Below, piece by piece: positions 15,684 through 24,980 of a stretch of DNA of 64,000 nucleotides. Below the pieces are notes generated by a model. That model did no database searches and had not been told where the DNA came from. It saw nothing but the letters and a program-made list of their open reading frames with translations. The stretch is taken from positions 124,001-188,000 of the forward strand of contig JALHQT010000008.1 of assembly GCA_022841825.1 (NCBI GenBank), in the 5' to 3' direction. The translations under genes and the position numbers were made by a program. How positions within the stretch are numbered: position 1 is the stretch's first letter; every line of letters starts with the position of its first letter. This DNA comes from Anaerolineae bacterium (GTDB lineage Bacteria; Chloroflexota; Anaerolineae; Aggregatilineales; Phototrophicaceae).

Positions 15684-16723
15684 GCGTGCGCGTCGGCATC
15701 GTCGGCGGCACAGGCTACGGCGCAGGCGAACTGCTGCGCCTCCTGGTCGATCATCCAGAGGTCGAGGTGACGCAGATCATCTCATCGAGCCAGGCAGGGG
15801 CATTCGCCCATGCGATGCATCCGCATTTGCGCGGACGAACGCTGCCGCGCTTCATATCGCCTGATGCGCTAGCGGACTGCGATGTCCTCTTCCTGGCGCA
15901 GCCGCATGGCGAGGCGCAGGGACACATCGCGGAGTACGCCGCGCGCGCTGAGCGCATCATTGACCTGAGCGCCGATTTCCGCCTGCGCGATGCCGCGCAG
16001 TATACGGCGACCTACAGCGAGGCACATGCCGCCCCTGAATGGCTGGAACGCTTCGTCTATGGGCTGCCGGAACTCTACCGCGCTCAATTACTTGGCGCGC
16101 GCTACGCCAGCGGCGTCGGCTGCAACGCGACGGCGACCCTGCTCGCGTGTTATGCGCTCGTCAAGGCAGGCATGATCAACGATGCGCAGCCGCTGATCGC
16201 CGATGCCAAAGTCGGCAGCAGCGAAGCGGGGCGAACGCCGACCGACAGCAGCCATCACCCGGCGCGCGCGGGCATCGTCCGCCCGTTCGCGCTCACCGGG
16301 CATCGCCACGAGGCGGAAGTTCGCCAGGCGCTCGCCCCCTACGGGTGGTTCGATGTACGCCTCGCCGTAACGAGCGTCGAACTGGTGCGCGGCGTCGCCG
16401 TCGCAATTTATGTCTCGCTGCCTGCGGGCATGGCGGAAAAGGACATCTGGGCGGCATATCGTGCGGCATGGAACGGGCAGCCGTTCATGCGCATCGTCCA
16501 CGACAAGAGCGGCATCCATCGCCATCCCGAACCGCGACTGCTGGCGGGTACGAACTATGCCGATGTCGGCTGGGAATACGACCCGGCGACCGGGCGCGCT
16601 GCCCTGCTGTGTGCCATCGATAATCTGGGCAAAGGCGCAGCGGGCAGCGCCGTCCAGTGCATGAACCTGATGTGCGGGTTCGAGGAAACGACGGGTTTAC
16701 GATTCGGTGGGTTTTATCCGTAG
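15680..16723 (+). CDS. lysY: LysY, LysW-aminoadipyl-phosphate reductase (ArgC-like)
   Basis: NADPH-dependent reductase of the ArgC family, 347 aa, converting LysW-gamma-aminoadipyl phosphate to the semialdehyde. The Rossmann motif [13 protein letters not shown] is at residues 6-18. The catalytic cysteine is in [13 protein letters not shown] near residue 149, and the catalytic His region is [23 protein letters not shown] near 195-215. The ATG overlaps the lysX stop by 4 nt, so the two are translationally coupled. Downstream, a heptamer-bracketed spacer precedes lysZJ. Length is normal for the family, and the role is read from the LysW context; ArgC activity in arginine synthesis is the alternative. 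Confidence 0.93.
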   Translation: MSVRVGIVGGTGYGAGELLRLLVDHPEVEVTQIISSSQAGAFAHAMHPHLRGRTLPRFISPDALADCDVLFLAQPHGEAQGHIAEYAARAERIIDLSADFRLRDAAQYTATYSEAHAAPEWLERFVYGLPELYRAQLLGARYASGVGCNATATLLACYALVKAGMINDAQPLIADAKVGSSEAGRTPTDSSHHPARAGIVRPFALTGHRHEAEVRQALAPYGWFDVRLAVTSVELVRGVAVAIYVSLPAGMAEKDIWAAYRAAWNGQPFMRIVHDKSGIHRHPEPRLLAGTNYADVGWEYDPATGRAALLCAIDNLGKGAAGSAVQCMNLMCGFEETTGLRFGGFYP

Positions 16724-16726
16724 AGA

Positions 16727-16839
16727 TGTGCGCAGGGCGAAGTGCGTGGTACGAAAAAGCAGGGGCACAGGCAGCAATACTCCTATGTTGTTTCGTGACG
16801 AAGCTTGTTCCCACTTCGCACCACGCACGTCGCACTCTT
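16727..16839. repeat. Heptamer-bracketed spacer (GTGCGNN/NNCGCAC), copy 3
   Basis: Left arm GTGCGCA GGGCGAA GTGCGTG GTACGAA starts 4 nt after the lysY stop. Right arm CCCACTT CGCACCA CGCACGT CGCACTC ends 24 bp before the lysZJ ATG. About 50 bp lie between them. In the lysine operon transcript this would fold into a long stem-loop between lysY and lysZJ. Confidence 0.85.
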
Positions 16840-16862
16840 GAAGAACGAGAGGCACGCTTTCG

Positions 16863-19100
16863 ATGACAGTTTTCGTCCTTAAGGTTGGCGGCGGCGCGGG
16901 TGTGGATCATGCCGCTGTGATGAGCAATCTGGCGACGCGCATCGCGGCAGGTGAGCGCTGGGTGCTGGTGCATGGCTGTTCGGCGGAGGCAGATCGCATC
17001 GCGTCCGAAGCGGGCTACCCCTCACGCACGATCACCACGCAGGGCGGGCACACCAGCCGCTACACCGATGCGCGCATGATCGGCTACTTTTGCGAGGCGG
17101 CAGCCAACGTCAACCGCGCGCTCTCGGCGCAGCTCGAAGCAGCCGGGGCGCGCCTGCGCCGCTTCGAGACTCCGGCAGTCGTCCGTGCGACCCGCCATGC
17201 AGCGATCCGCGCGCTCGTCAACGGGCGTCCGGTCGTCATTCGCGATGATTACACCGGCACGATCAGCGGGGTCGATGGCGAGACGCTGCGCGCGGCGCTC
17301 GACGCGGGTGATACGCCCGTCGTCGCCCCGGTCGCCTGCGGGAACGAAGGCGAGGCGCTGAATGTCGATGGCGATCTGGTCGCGGCGACCATCGCGCGCG
17401 CGCTGAGTGCCGACGCACTCGTCATCCTGAGTAACGTGCCGGGACTGCTGCGCGATGCGAGCGACCCGTCGTCGCTGGTCACACACTTCAGCCGCGCCGA
17501 CCTGCCCAAACATGAGCTGCTGGCGCAGGGGCGTATGAAGAAGAAGCTGATGGCGGCGGCACAGGCAGGCGATGCGACCGTCATCCTGGCGGATTCGCGC
17601 ATCCCCCAGCCGCTCGATGCAGCGTTAGCGGGCGGCGGCACCCACATTGGCGAACCGATCAGCATTCCAACGGCGGTTGTAGGGACGCCATTGATGGCGT
17701 CCGCCGATTCCTCGACCGTCGGGACGCGCAACGGTGCGTCCAACGCGACCGACACGCCAGGAGGAGCGATGCATGCCCCGCCCGCCGAGCGCGGCACGAT
17801 AACACCGGACGCCGCCACAAATACGGACGCCATGCATGGCGTCCCAACACCCGGTCTTCTCGTTCCTCGCGCCTTCGCGGTTCACTCCGGCCCATCCAAC
17901 GCTGCCGCGCTAGAAGACACACACGCGGCAGGTGTCTACCTCAAGCGCGACATCACCATCGTGCGCGGCGAGGGCGCGACTCTTTGGGATGACGCGGGCA
18001 ATCGCTACATCGACTGCGTCGGCGGGCAGGGATCGGCGAACCTGGGACACTGCCACCCGGCTATCGTCGCTGCCATCCGCGCGCAAAGCGAGACGCTCCT
18101 CACCTGCCCGGAACTCTTCCACAATCCTGTGCGCGCCGAATATCAGGCGGCGCTTTGCGCGGCGGCGGGCATGGCGCGCGTCTTCCTGTGCAACAGCGGC
18201 ACCGAGGCGAACGAGGCGGCGCTCAAATTCGCCCGCATCCTGACAGGGCGCACAGGCATCGTGGCGACCATGCGCGGCTTTCACGGGCGCACGATGGGAT
18301 CGCTCAGCGCGACGTGGGAGAAGGCGTACCGTGAGCCGTTCGCGCCGCTCGTCCCCGGCTTCACACATGTACCCTACAACAACAGCGACAAGCTCGCTGA
18401 AGCAGTCACCGACCAGACCGCCGCCGTGATCCTGGAAGTTGTGCAGGGCGAAGGCGGCGTGCATCCGGCGCAGGAGGGCTACCTACAAGCCGCACAGGCG
18501 CTCTGCCGCCAGCGCGGCGCACTGCTCATCATCGACGAGGTGCAGACGGGTTTTGGGCGCACGGGCTATCTCTTTGCGCATCAGCACGACGGCATCCAGC
18601 CAGACCTGCTGTGCGTCGCCAAGAGCATGGCGGGCGGCGTGCCGATGGGCGCGGTGCTGATCGCGGAGCATCTGCCCGCGCTGACGCCTGCCGCACATGG
18701 CAGCACGTTTGGCGGCAATCCGCTGGCGTGCGCGGCGGGATTGGCGGCGCTGCGGGTGTTGACCGCCACGTCCGGCGGGTCGGCAGCGGACGCCATAAAT
18801 GGCGTCCCTGCGGGCGATCTCGTGCTGCGCGCGCGCGCGATGGGCGCGCGGGCGTTCGACTACCTTCGAGCGAACGTGCCAGGTAGCGCGGTGCGTGAGG
18901 TGCGCGGGCGCGGGCTGATGATCGGTGTCGAGCTGCGCGGCAAAGTCGCGCCGGTGCTCAAGGCGCTGCAAGCGCGCGGCGTGCTGGCGCTGCCTGCGGG
19001 GGCATCCGTGCTGCGCCTGCTGCCGCCGCTGGTCATCGAAGAGTCGGATTTGATGCGCGCACTGGAAATAGTCGCGAAAGTTCTGGAAGAAGCGAATTAG
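16863..19100 (+). CDS. lysZJ: LysZ-LysJ fusion: LysW-aminoadipate kinase plus aminotransferase
   Basis: One 745-aa frame holds two enzymes normally encoded separately. Residues 1-262 are an amino-acid kinase (ArgB-like): VFVLKVGGGAGVD at the start, VLVHGCSAEADRI near 34, VNGRPVVIRDDYTG near 120, and LNVDGDLVAATIA near 165. Residues about 335-745 are an ArgD-like class III aminotransferase with LCNSGTEANEAALKFAR near 443, DEVQTGFGRTG near 557, the PLP lysine Lys587 in CVAKSMAGG, and GSTFGGNPLACAAG near 613. The roughly 70-residue linker is translated palindromic repeat DNA, and another palindrome inserts about 16 residues (SAADAINGVPAG) into the aminotransferase near 640-648. The two activities are consecutive kinase and transamination steps flanking LysY. 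Confidence 0.88.
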   Translation: MTVFVLKVGGGAGVDHAAVMSNLATRIAAGERWVLVHGCSAEADRIASEAGYPSRTITTQGGHTSRYTDARMIGYFCEAAANVNRALSAQLEAAGARLRRFETPAVVRATRHAAIRALVNGRPVVIRDDYTGTISGVDGETLRAALDAGDTPVVAPVACGNEGEALNVDGDLVAATIARALSADALVILSNVPGLLRDASDPSSLVTHFSRADLPKHELLAQGRMKKKLMAAAQAGDATVILADSRIPQPLDAALAGGGTHIGEPISIPTAVVGTPLMASADSSTVGTRNGASNATDTPGGAMHAPPAERGTITPDAATNTDAMHGVPTPGLLVPRAFAVHSGPSNAAALEDTHAAGVYLKRDITIVRGEGATLWDDAGNRYIDCVGGQGSANLGHCHPAIVAAIRAQSETLLTCPELFHNPVRAEYQAALCAAAGMARVFLCNSGTEANEAALKFARILTGRTGIVATMRGFHGRTMGSLSATWEKAYREPFAPLVPGFTHVPYNNSDKLAEAVTDQTAAVILEVVQGEGGVHPAQEGYLQAAQALCRQRGALLIIDEVQTGFGRTGYLFAHQHDGIQPDLLCVAKSMAGGVPMGAVLIAEHLPALTPAAHGSTFGGNPLACAAGLAALRVLTATSGGSAADAINGVPAGDLVLRARAMGARAFDYLRANVPGSAVREVRGRGLMIGVELRGKVAPVLKALQARGVLALPAGASVLRLLPPLVIEESDLMRALEIVAKVLEEAN
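17683..17702. repeat. Coding palindrome, type A, copy 1 (lysZJ linker)
   Basis: GGACGCCATTGATGGCGTCC, a near-perfect palindrome, is preceded by GTAG and followed by GC. It is read in frame as GTPLMAS in the kinase-aminotransferase linker (about residue 274). It matches the copies at 17825, 18788, 21178 and 25930. Confidence 0.9.
17722..17741. repeat. Divergent type A palindrome in the lysZJ linker
   Basis: GGACGCGCAACGGTGCGTCC keeps the GGACGC and GCGTCC ends of the type A element with a changed centre. It lies 19 bp after copy 1 in the same linker. It could be a degenerate copy or a relative. Confidence 0.55.
17825..17844. repeat. Coding palindrome, type A, copy 2 (lysZJ linker)
   Basis: GGACGCCATGCATGGCGTCC is a perfect 20-nt palindrome in the same linker near residue 321, read as DAMHGVP, a different frame from copy 1. 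Confidence 0.9.
18788..18807. repeat. Coding palindrome, type A, copy 3 (aminotransferase domain)
   Basis: GGACGCCATAAATGGCGTCC lies in the LysJ domain, read as DAINGVP. It sits in a surface helix region after the ACAAGLAALRVL stretch, where ArgD/LysJ proteins normally have no such insert. Confidence 0.9.
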
Positions 19101-19230
19101 CAGATTAGCGAATTAGCTCAGTCGCTTTAAAGCCCATTAAATTGATAGCTCAGTGAGATAAGTGCCAAGCTCTCCAGTTGACTTTGATGCTGTCAAGCTA
19201 ATCTGCTAGTTTGCTAATCTGCTAGTTTGC
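19092..19230. repeat. Octamer-bracketed spacer (ATTAGCNN / GCTAATCT word)
   Basis: The 161-bp spacer before homocitrate synthase is bracketed by an 8-nt-period repeat. Left arm GCGAATTAGCAGATTAGCGA overlaps the lysZJ stop codon (TAG at 19098-19100). Right arm GCTAATCT GCTAGTTT GCTAATCT GCTAGTTT ends about 31 bp before the next ATG. It has the same layout as the 7-nt examples but a different unit length. Confidence 0.8.
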
Positions 19231-19261
19231 TTTTGACTCGAAAATCGTGAGAGGGGAACAA

Positions 19262-20404
19262 ATGCCATTTGACCACTTTTCAATCATCGAATCGACGCTG
19301 CGCGAAGGCGAGCAGTTCAGCACAGCGCACTTCACCACCGCGCAAAAGCTCGAGATGGCGCATCTGCTTGACGAATTCGGCGTCGAGATCATCGAAATGA
19401 CCTCACCTGTCGCGTCGCCGCAGAGTGAGGCGGACATCCGCGCGCTGACGAGCGCCGGGCTGCGCGCCCGCATCGTCACCCACATCCGTTGCAACCGCGA
19501 GGACGCCGCCCGCGCGCTCGACACAGGCGTGCATGGGCTGGACATCGTGATCGGCACCTCTCCGCAGCTCATCCAGCACAGTCACGGCAAGAGCATCCGC
19601 CAGATCATCGACCTGATGGAGGAGGTGACGAGCTGGGTGCGCACGCAGTCGCCGAACATCACACTGCGCTTCTCGACCGAGGATACCTTTCGCAGCCGCG
19701 AAGCCGACCTGCTGCGCATTTACCTCGCGGTCGCAGCGATTGGCACCGTGGATCGGCTGGGAGTGGCGGACACGGTCGGCGTGGCGACACCGCTTCAGGT
19801 CTACAACATGGTGAAGCAGCTCGTGCGGCTGACCGGGTTGGATGTCGAATTTCACGGGCATAACGACAGCGGCTGTGCCATCGCCAACGCAGCGGCGGCG
19901 CTAGAAGCGGGCGCGACGCATATCGACACGACGGTGCTCGGCATTGGTGAGCGCAATGGCATCACACCGCTCGGCGGGCTGGTCGCGCGGCTGTACACGC
20001 TGGACAAGCGCTATGTCGAAAAATATCACCTCCCGCTGCTGCCGCGAATCGACCGCATGATTGCCGACCTGTGCGAGCTGGAAATCCCGTTTAGCAACTA
20101 CATCACGGGGTCGAGCGCCTTCATCCACAAGGCAGGCATTCACGCCAAGGCGGTGCTTGCCGACCCCAACACCTACGAAATTCTGCGTCCGGAGGACTTC
20201 GGGCTGACGCGCGAGATCGCGATGGGGCACAAGCTGATGGGCTGGAACACACTCAAGGCGCGCTCAGAAACGCTGGGGTTAACTCTGACGGACGACACGC
20301 TGAAGGCGCTCACGCAGGAGGTCAAGCGCCGCGCCGACACACGCGCGCTGACGATTGAAGAGATCGACGCGCTGCTGCACGATGCGACGACGGTAGGGGC
20401 TTAG
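19262..20404 (+). CDS. lys20: Homocitrate synthase
   Basis: First enzyme of the alpha-aminoadipate pathway, condensing acetyl-CoA with 2-oxoglutarate; 380 aa, DRE-TIM barrel. The start at 19262 ([19 protein letters not shown]) has AGAGGGG just upstream; an earlier ATG at 19247 lies within that ribosome site. STLREGEQ (Arg-Glu rather than Arg-Asp) is typical of homocitrate rather than isopropylmalate synthases. The metal-binding EFHGHNDSG is near residue 199, followed by [17 protein letters not shown] and the C-terminal INKAG-like AGIHAKAV. It lacks the long regulatory domain of LeuA, as expected for Lys20-type enzymes. Feedback by lysine is typical of the family. Confidence 0.9.
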   Translation: MPFDHFSIIESTLREGEQFSTAHFTTAQKLEMAHLLDEFGVEIIEMTSPVASPQSEADIRALTSAGLRARIVTHIRCNREDAARALDTGVHGLDIVIGTSPQLIQHSHGKSIRQIIDLMEEVTSWVRTQSPNITLRFSTEDTFRSREADLLRIYLAVAAIGTVDRLGVADTVGVATPLQVYNMVKQLVRLTGLDVEFHGHNDSGCAIANAAAALEAGATHIDTTVLGIGERNGITPLGGLVARLYTLDKRYVEKYHLPLLPRIDRMIADLCELEIPFSNYITGSSAFIHKAGIHAKAVLADPNTYEILRPEDFGLTREIAMGHKLMGWNTLKARSETLGLTLTDDTLKALTQEVKRRADTRALTIEEIDALLHDATTVGA

Positions 20405-20415
20405 GAAAATCCGGT

Positions 20416-21723
20416 ATGACAACACAGCCCACCGCCTACACCTTTGCCGAAAAGGCACTCGCGCGCGCCGCCGGGGTGTCGTCGCTGCGCGCGGGCGACA
20501 TCGTGGATGTAACGCCTGACCTGATCTTCAGTCACGACAACAGCGCCGCCATCCGCAGGACATTCCTCGAAATCGGCGCGTCGCGCATCGCACGCCCCGA
20601 CCGCATCGCCATCACGCTCGACCACGCCGTCCCAGCGCCGACGACCGAACACGCGCAGAATCATGCCGAAATCCGCGCCTGGGTGCAGGAACAGGGCATC
20701 GCCCACTTCTTCGAGGTCGGGCGCGGCATCTGCCATCAGGTCATTAGCGAAGAGGCGCTCATCCTCCCCGGCGAAACGATCTTTGGCTCGGACAGCCATA
20801 CGCCCCACTTCGGTTGGCTGGGCGCGTTCGGCGCAGGGGTAGGACGTACGGAGATGGCGGCGCTGTGGGCGACCGGGACGCTGTGGTGGCGCGTTCCGGA
20901 GACGATGCGCATTACGCTCGACGGCGCGCTGCGCCCCGGCGTGACGGCGAAGGACATCGCCCTGCGCATCATCGGCGACCGCGGTGTCGAGGGTGGCGAT
21001 TACCGCGCGGTCGAATTCGCGGGCAATACCCTTTCATCGCTTTCGCTCGATGAACGCCCCGTCCTCCCCAACATGATGGCGGAGTTCGGCGCAATGAGCG
21101 CGTACATGCCGCCTGACCAGACGGTGTTTGATTATCTCGACATGCGACGGGAACAACGCGGTGGGCACGATACAAACGGACGCCATGAATGGCGTCCCTA
21201 CAGCGCGATTTATCCCGACGCCGACGCGATCTATGCCGACGAGTACCAGCTCGACGTGAGCAGACTGGAGCCGCAGATCGCCCTGCCGCACAGCCCCGCC
21301 AATGTCGTCCCACTCTCGCAGGCGGTCGGTCAGCCCGTCCAGCAGGCATTTCTCGGCACCTGCACCAATGGTCGTTACGAAGATCTGGAAGCAGCGGCGC
21401 GCGTGCTGAAAGGAAGGCACGTCCGCATCCGCTTCGTTATCAACCCCGCCAGCAGCCAGGTCATGCTCAAGGCTGCGCAGACCGGCGTGCTGGCGACGCT
21501 GATCGAGGCGGGCGCGGCGATCAACACGCCGGGCTGCGGTCCGTGTATGGGCAATCACATGGGCATCCCCGCGCCGGACGAGCAGACGATCAGCAGCGGC
21601 AATCGCAATTTCAAAGGACGGATGGGAACTGCCAGCGCAGGGATTTATCTCGCCAGCCCGTATGTGGTCGCCGCCAGCGCGCTCACCGGCTGCATTACCG
21701 ATCCAGCGGAATTTCTGGTTTAA
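20416..21723 (+). CDS. lysT: Homoaconitase large subunit
   Basis: Iron-sulfur dehydratase that, with LysU, isomerises homocitrate to homoisocitrate; 435 aa. Cluster cysteines are visible in LGTCTNGR near residue 315 and [11 protein letters not shown] near 374-384. Early motifs [17 protein letters not shown] and [25 protein letters not shown] fit the IPMI/homoaconitase family. Between FDYLDMR and [15 protein letters not shown] is an insert of roughly 16 residues ([16 protein letters not shown]) produced by a type A palindrome at 21178; it lies between conserved blocks and is probably surface-exposed. It follows homocitrate synthase by 11 bp and precedes lysU by 12 bp. Confidence 0.92.
   Translation: MTTQPTAYTFAEKALARAAGVSSLRAGDIVDVTPDLIFSHDNSAAIRRTFLEIGASRIARPDRIAITLDHAVPAPTTEHAQNHAEIRAWVQEQGIAHFFEVGRGICHQVISEEALILPGETIFGSDSHTPHFGWLGAFGAGVGRTEMAALWATGTLWWRVPETMRITLDGALRPGVTAKDIALRIIGDRGVEGGDYRAVEFAGNTLSSLSLDERPVLPNMMAEFGAMSAYMPPDQTVFDYLDMRREQRGGHDTNGRHEWRPYSAIYPDADAIYADEYQLDVSRLEPQIALPHSPANVVPLSQAVGQPVQQAFLGTCTNGRYEDLEAAARVLKGRHVRIRFVINPASSQVMLKAAQTGVLATLIEAGAAINTPGCGPCMGNHMGIPAPDEQTISSGNRNFKGRMGTASAGIYLASPYVVAASALTGCITDPAEFLV
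21178..21197. repeat. Coding palindrome, type A, copy 4 (homoaconitase)
   Basis: GGACGCCATGAATGGCGTCC, followed by CTACAG, is read as GRHEWRPY inside LysT. This is the third reading frame used by the element. The same wording with CTACAG follows copy 5 at 25930. Confidence 0.9.
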
Positions 21724-21735
21724 GGAGCTTTCGAC

Positions 21736-22227
21736 ATGTCAACCCATCGCGTCTGGGTCTACGGCGACAACGTCAATACCGATGTCATCTTCCCTGGTAA
21801 GTACACCTATACCTTGAAGGCGAAGGAAGAGATCGCCTCGAAAGCCCTCGAAGATCTCGATCCGACCTTTGCCGCCAGTGTCCTGCCGGGTGATGTGATC
21901 ATCGCCGGGCGCAACTGGGGCAACGGCAGCAGCCGCGAGCAGGCGGTCACCGCGCTCAAGTTCTGCGGCGTGCGGGCGATCATCGCCGAGTCGTTTGGCG
22001 GCATCTACTTACGCAACTGCATCAACCAGGGCATCCTGCCAATCGTCTGCGCGGGCGTGCGCGAGGTCATCCGTACCGGTGAGACGGTCGAAATTGACAT
22101 CGAACAAGCGGAAGTCCGCGCGGCTGGGCAGATCTTCACCTTTCCGCGCCTGTCGCCCTCGGTACAGGCGATCTACGACGCGGGCGGGCTGGTGCCAATG
22201 CTGGCAGCACGATTTCAGACGACATAG
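21736..22227 (+). CDS. lysU: Homoaconitase small subunit
   Basis: Swivel-domain subunit of homoaconitase, 163 aa, completing the LysTU enzyme. It begins THRVWVYGDNVNTDVIFPGKY and has the substrate-binding loop GRNWGNGSSREQAV near residues 56-69, where isopropylmalate isomerases have NFGxGSSREHA. FGGIYLRNCINQGILPI near 95 is characteristic of this subunit. A ribosome site AAGGAG lies upstream of the ATG. The next gene starts 78 bp later and is not part of the pathway. Confidence 0.93.
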   Translation: MSTHRVWVYGDNVNTDVIFPGKYTYTLKAKEEIASKALEDLDPTFAASVLPGDVIIAGRNWGNGSSREQAVTALKFCGVRAIIAESFGGIYLRNCINQGILPIVCAGVREVIRTGETVEIDIEQAEVRAAGQIFTFPRLSPSVQAIYDAGGLVPMLAARFQTT

Positions 22228-22305
22228 CTCGGCATCTGTGTGGTATCGCATGAGGTTTCATCCTAAAATGGAACGATGCGTTTCCGTAACGGTGAGAACT
22301 CAATA

Positions 22306-23625
22306 ATGACCCACAAGAGATTTGGTTTCTTCCTCGCGCTTCTGCTTATCAGCCTACTGGCGTTCACTTCGATGGCGAGCGCGCAGGATGGCATCCTCGC
22401 CAGTGGTCAGCCGCTGGTCGCTGCGGTCGGGCAAGGCAGCAGTTTCAGCGCCAGTTACACACTCCCTGACGCGCGCGGCGTTTCGATCATCGCCATCAGC
22501 GACGCCGCGCCGCCCATCGTGAGTGTGCTGCTCGGCGACGAAGTGATCGCCGCATCCGTCAACCCCAATGCAGAAGCGGGGCTGACCCTGAACGCCTTTC
22601 TGCTCGCCGGCAGTTATACCGTGCGCGTCGCCACGCTGGATGGAAGCGCCGCGAATGTGGCGTTGAATATCGGCGCGGAAGTGCCCATCAATGTGGAAAT
22701 CCTCGCGCCGAGCGCGCTGACCAGCGGCGAGGTTTCTCCGCAGTTCCCAGTGGTGCTCTACCGACTGAATGCGCTGCCGGAGCCAGGTTTCCTGTATATC
22801 GAAAATGCACTGCTCGATACGGGGGCACGCATCCGCCTGGTCGATGCGGCGACTGGTGCCGTCAGCGGCAGTGTGGGCGCGGATCTGCTGGGTGCACGGC
22901 TCCTCATCGCTCCCGGCACGAACTCCTATCAAATCGAAGTCATCCAGAGCGGCTCGCCCAACCCTGAGCCGTTCAGCCTGTGTTTCGCACCGATCAGCGC
23001 GGATACCTGCGAAGGAAACAGCGCGCCGGTCACCGGCGCGACGCAGCCCGCGTTAGTCGAAGCAACGCTCGCGCCGACGGTGGTCTCCGCCTGTACGATC
23101 ATGCCAAACTCAGCAGGCGGCGCCAACATCCGCCAGACAGCGGATGTCAACTCGCCCCTCGTGGGTGCGATGCCCGCCAGCACGACGGCGGATGTGATCG
23201 GCATCTCGCCGGATCGGGCGTTCTATAACATCAACTTCAACGGGCGCGTCGGATGGGTTGCCGCGTCGGTCGTCACGACGACTGGCGATTGCAGCGGCAT
23301 CCAGACCGTTAACCCCCCGCCCACGCTGACGCCGACGCCCACCGCGACCAACACACCGTCACCATCACCCACACCCACGACGGCGGGACCATGCATCATC
23401 AGCTTCGCCTCGCCCACCTTTGTCTACACCCAACCCACTGCTGACCCGTCATTCCTGTTTGATCAGGCGCAGCCCGGACAAACCTATACGGCGAACGGGC
23501 GACTCGGCAGCGGCGGCTGGGTGCGTGCGACACGCAGCGACGGTGTGATCGTCAATGCCTGGATACCGACGATGCAGGTCTTGTCTAACGGAAGCTGCAA
23601 CAACCTGCCGGTGGTCTCGCCGTAA
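22306..23625 (+). CDS. Secreted protein with SH3-like domain and Pro/Thr linker
   Basis: Exported protein, 439 aa, with a signal peptide (MTHKRFGFFLALLLISLLAF..., cleavage after ASA near residue 26). Residues about 30-240 form beta-rich repeats resembling two pre-peptidase-like sandwich domains. A bacterial SH3 (SH3b) domain follows at about 265-335 (GGANIRQTADVNSPLVGAMP, then RVGWVAASVV). A Thr/Pro linker (PPPTLTPTPTATNTPSPSPT) and a C-terminal SH3-like domain (CIISFASPTFVYTQP) end it. The start at 22306 has GGTGAG upstream; an in-frame ATG at 22276 is possible. The role is presumably at the cell surface. It sits inside the lysine cluster without an obvious pathway link, and its stop overlaps the next gene's ATG (TAATG). 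Confidence 0.85.
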   Translation: MTHKRFGFFLALLLISLLAFTSMASAQDGILASGQPLVAAVGQGSSFSASYTLPDARGVSIIAISDAAPPIVSVLLGDEVIAASVNPNAEAGLTLNAFLLAGSYTVRVATLDGSAANVALNIGAEVPINVEILAPSALTSGEVSPQFPVVLYRLNALPEPGFLYIENALLDTGARIRLVDAATGAVSGSVGADLLGARLLIAPGTNSYQIEVIQSGSPNPEPFSLCFAPISADTCEGNSAPVTGATQPALVEATLAPTVVSACTIMPNSAGGANIRQTADVNSPLVGAMPASTTADVIGISPDRAFYNINFNGRVGWVAASVVTTTGDCSGIQTVNPPPTLTPTPTATNTPSPSPTPTTAGPCIISFASPTFVYTQPTADPSFLFDQAQPGQTYTANGRLGSGGWVRATRSDGVIVNAWIPTMQVLSNGSCNNLPVVSP

Positions 23626-24965
23626 TGCGCGCGTTCAGACTCGTCGCCTTCGGGCAGTTTATCTCGCTCACGGGCAGCGCCATGACGGCGTTTGCCCTCA
23701 GCATCTGGGCATGGGACAAGACGGGACAGGCGACTGCGCTGGCACTGGTCGGGTTCTTTTCGATACTCCCGCTCATCCTGCTTAGTCCCATCGCCGGTGC
23801 ACTTGTAGACCGTTGGGATCGCAAGCTGACGATGATGTTGAGCGACCTGGGTGCGGGCTTATCCACCATCGTCATTTTCATCCTCTTCAGCACCAATCAA
23901 CTCGAAATCTGGCATATCTACGTCTCGGCGTTCATCAGCGGGGCATTCCAGACCTTCCAATGGCCCGCCTACAGCGCCGCCATTTCGCTGATGGTCAAAA
24001 AAGAGGATTACACGCGCGCCAATGCGCTTTTCGGGCTGGCGGAAAGCGCGGCGGGCATCCTCGCGCCCAGCCTGGCGGCGGCGCTGCTGGCAGGGGTTAC
24101 GCTGGGCGCACTGGTGATCCCAGGCTTGGGGTTGGGCGGCATCATGACGCTCGACATCATCACATTTGTCGCCGCCATCGGCGCACTGCTGGTCATCCAC
24201 GTCCCCAACCCGGAACGACAGGCAGATACGACTGCGCAGCCGCTCAATCTCTGGGAAGAAGCGAAGTACGGCTTCAGCTTCATCTTCGCGCGCAGGAGCC
24301 TCCTTGGGCTGCAACTGCTGTTCATGGGGGGCAACTTCTTCGCCAGCATCGGCATGACCCTGCTTTCACCACTCCTCCTCTCCCGCACCAACAGTGACGA
24401 GGCGAGCATGGGGTTGGTCTACTCGGTGATCGGCATCGGCGGAGTCGTGGGCGGTCTCGCTCTCTCCGCCTGGGGAGGACCCAAGCGCAAGGTCATTGGC
24501 GTCGTACTCGGCTGGTTGATCGGGGGTGCGGGTGCGCTCTTCATCTTTGGGGTTGGGCGCGGGCTGCTGGGCTGGATCGTCGCGGCACTGCTGTTTTCAC
24601 TATCGACACCGCTCGTCAACAGCTCCAATCAAGCGATCTGGCAGGCAAAAGTCCCGCCAGAAATCCAGGGGAAGGTCTTCTCTGCCCGCCGCATGATCGC
24701 CTGGCTGGTCAATCCGCTCGCCTCACTGATCGCGGGACCGCTCGCGGATCGTGTGATGGAGCCAGCATTCGCGGGAGGCGGCGTGCTGGCGGGGTCGTTC
24801 GGCTGGCTGGTCGGCACTGGGGCGGGAGCAGGGATCGGCTTCATCATGGTGATCTGCGCCATCGCGGTCATGTTCGTGATGATGGCAGCCTATAGCACGC
24901 CAACCGTTCGAAACGCCGAGTCGCTGCTTCCGGATCATGATGCTGTGCCTATAGGAGTCTCATAG
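23625..24965 (+). CDS. MFS transporter, macrolide-efflux-like
   Basis: Major facilitator superfamily exporter, 446 aa with about 12 hydrophobic segments in two halves. The loop LVDRWDRKLTMMLSDLGAG after helix 2 (near residues 64-80) is the MFS motif A variant seen in MefA/MdfA-type macrolide exporters, and QFISLTGSAMTAFALSIWAW at the start is typical of that group. The start ATG overlaps the preceding stop codon. It lies 15 bp before homoisocitrate dehydrogenase, so it is co-transcribed with the lysine genes. Substrate unknown; a role in amino acid export cannot be excluded but the family resemblance points to drug-type efflux. Confidence 0.9.
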   Translation: MRAFRLVAFGQFISLTGSAMTAFALSIWAWDKTGQATALALVGFFSILPLILLSPIAGALVDRWDRKLTMMLSDLGAGLSTIVIFILFSTNQLEIWHIYVSAFISGAFQTFQWPAYSAAISLMVKKEDYTRANALFGLAESAAGILAPSLAAALLAGVTLGALVIPGLGLGGIMTLDIITFVAAIGALLVIHVPNPERQADTTAQPLNLWEEAKYGFSFIFARRSLLGLQLLFMGGNFFASIGMTLLSPLLLSRTNSDEASMGLVYSVIGIGGVVGGLALSAWGGPKRKVIGVVLGWLIGGAGALFIFGVGRGLLGWIVAALLFSLSTPLVNSSNQAIWQAKVPPEIQGKVFSARRMIAWLVNPLASLIAGPLADRVMEPAFAGGGVLAGSFGWLVGTGAGAGIGFIMVICAIAVMFVMMAAYSTPTVRNAESLLPDHDAVPIGVS

Positions 24966-24980
24966 GATACGCGCGCAAGA

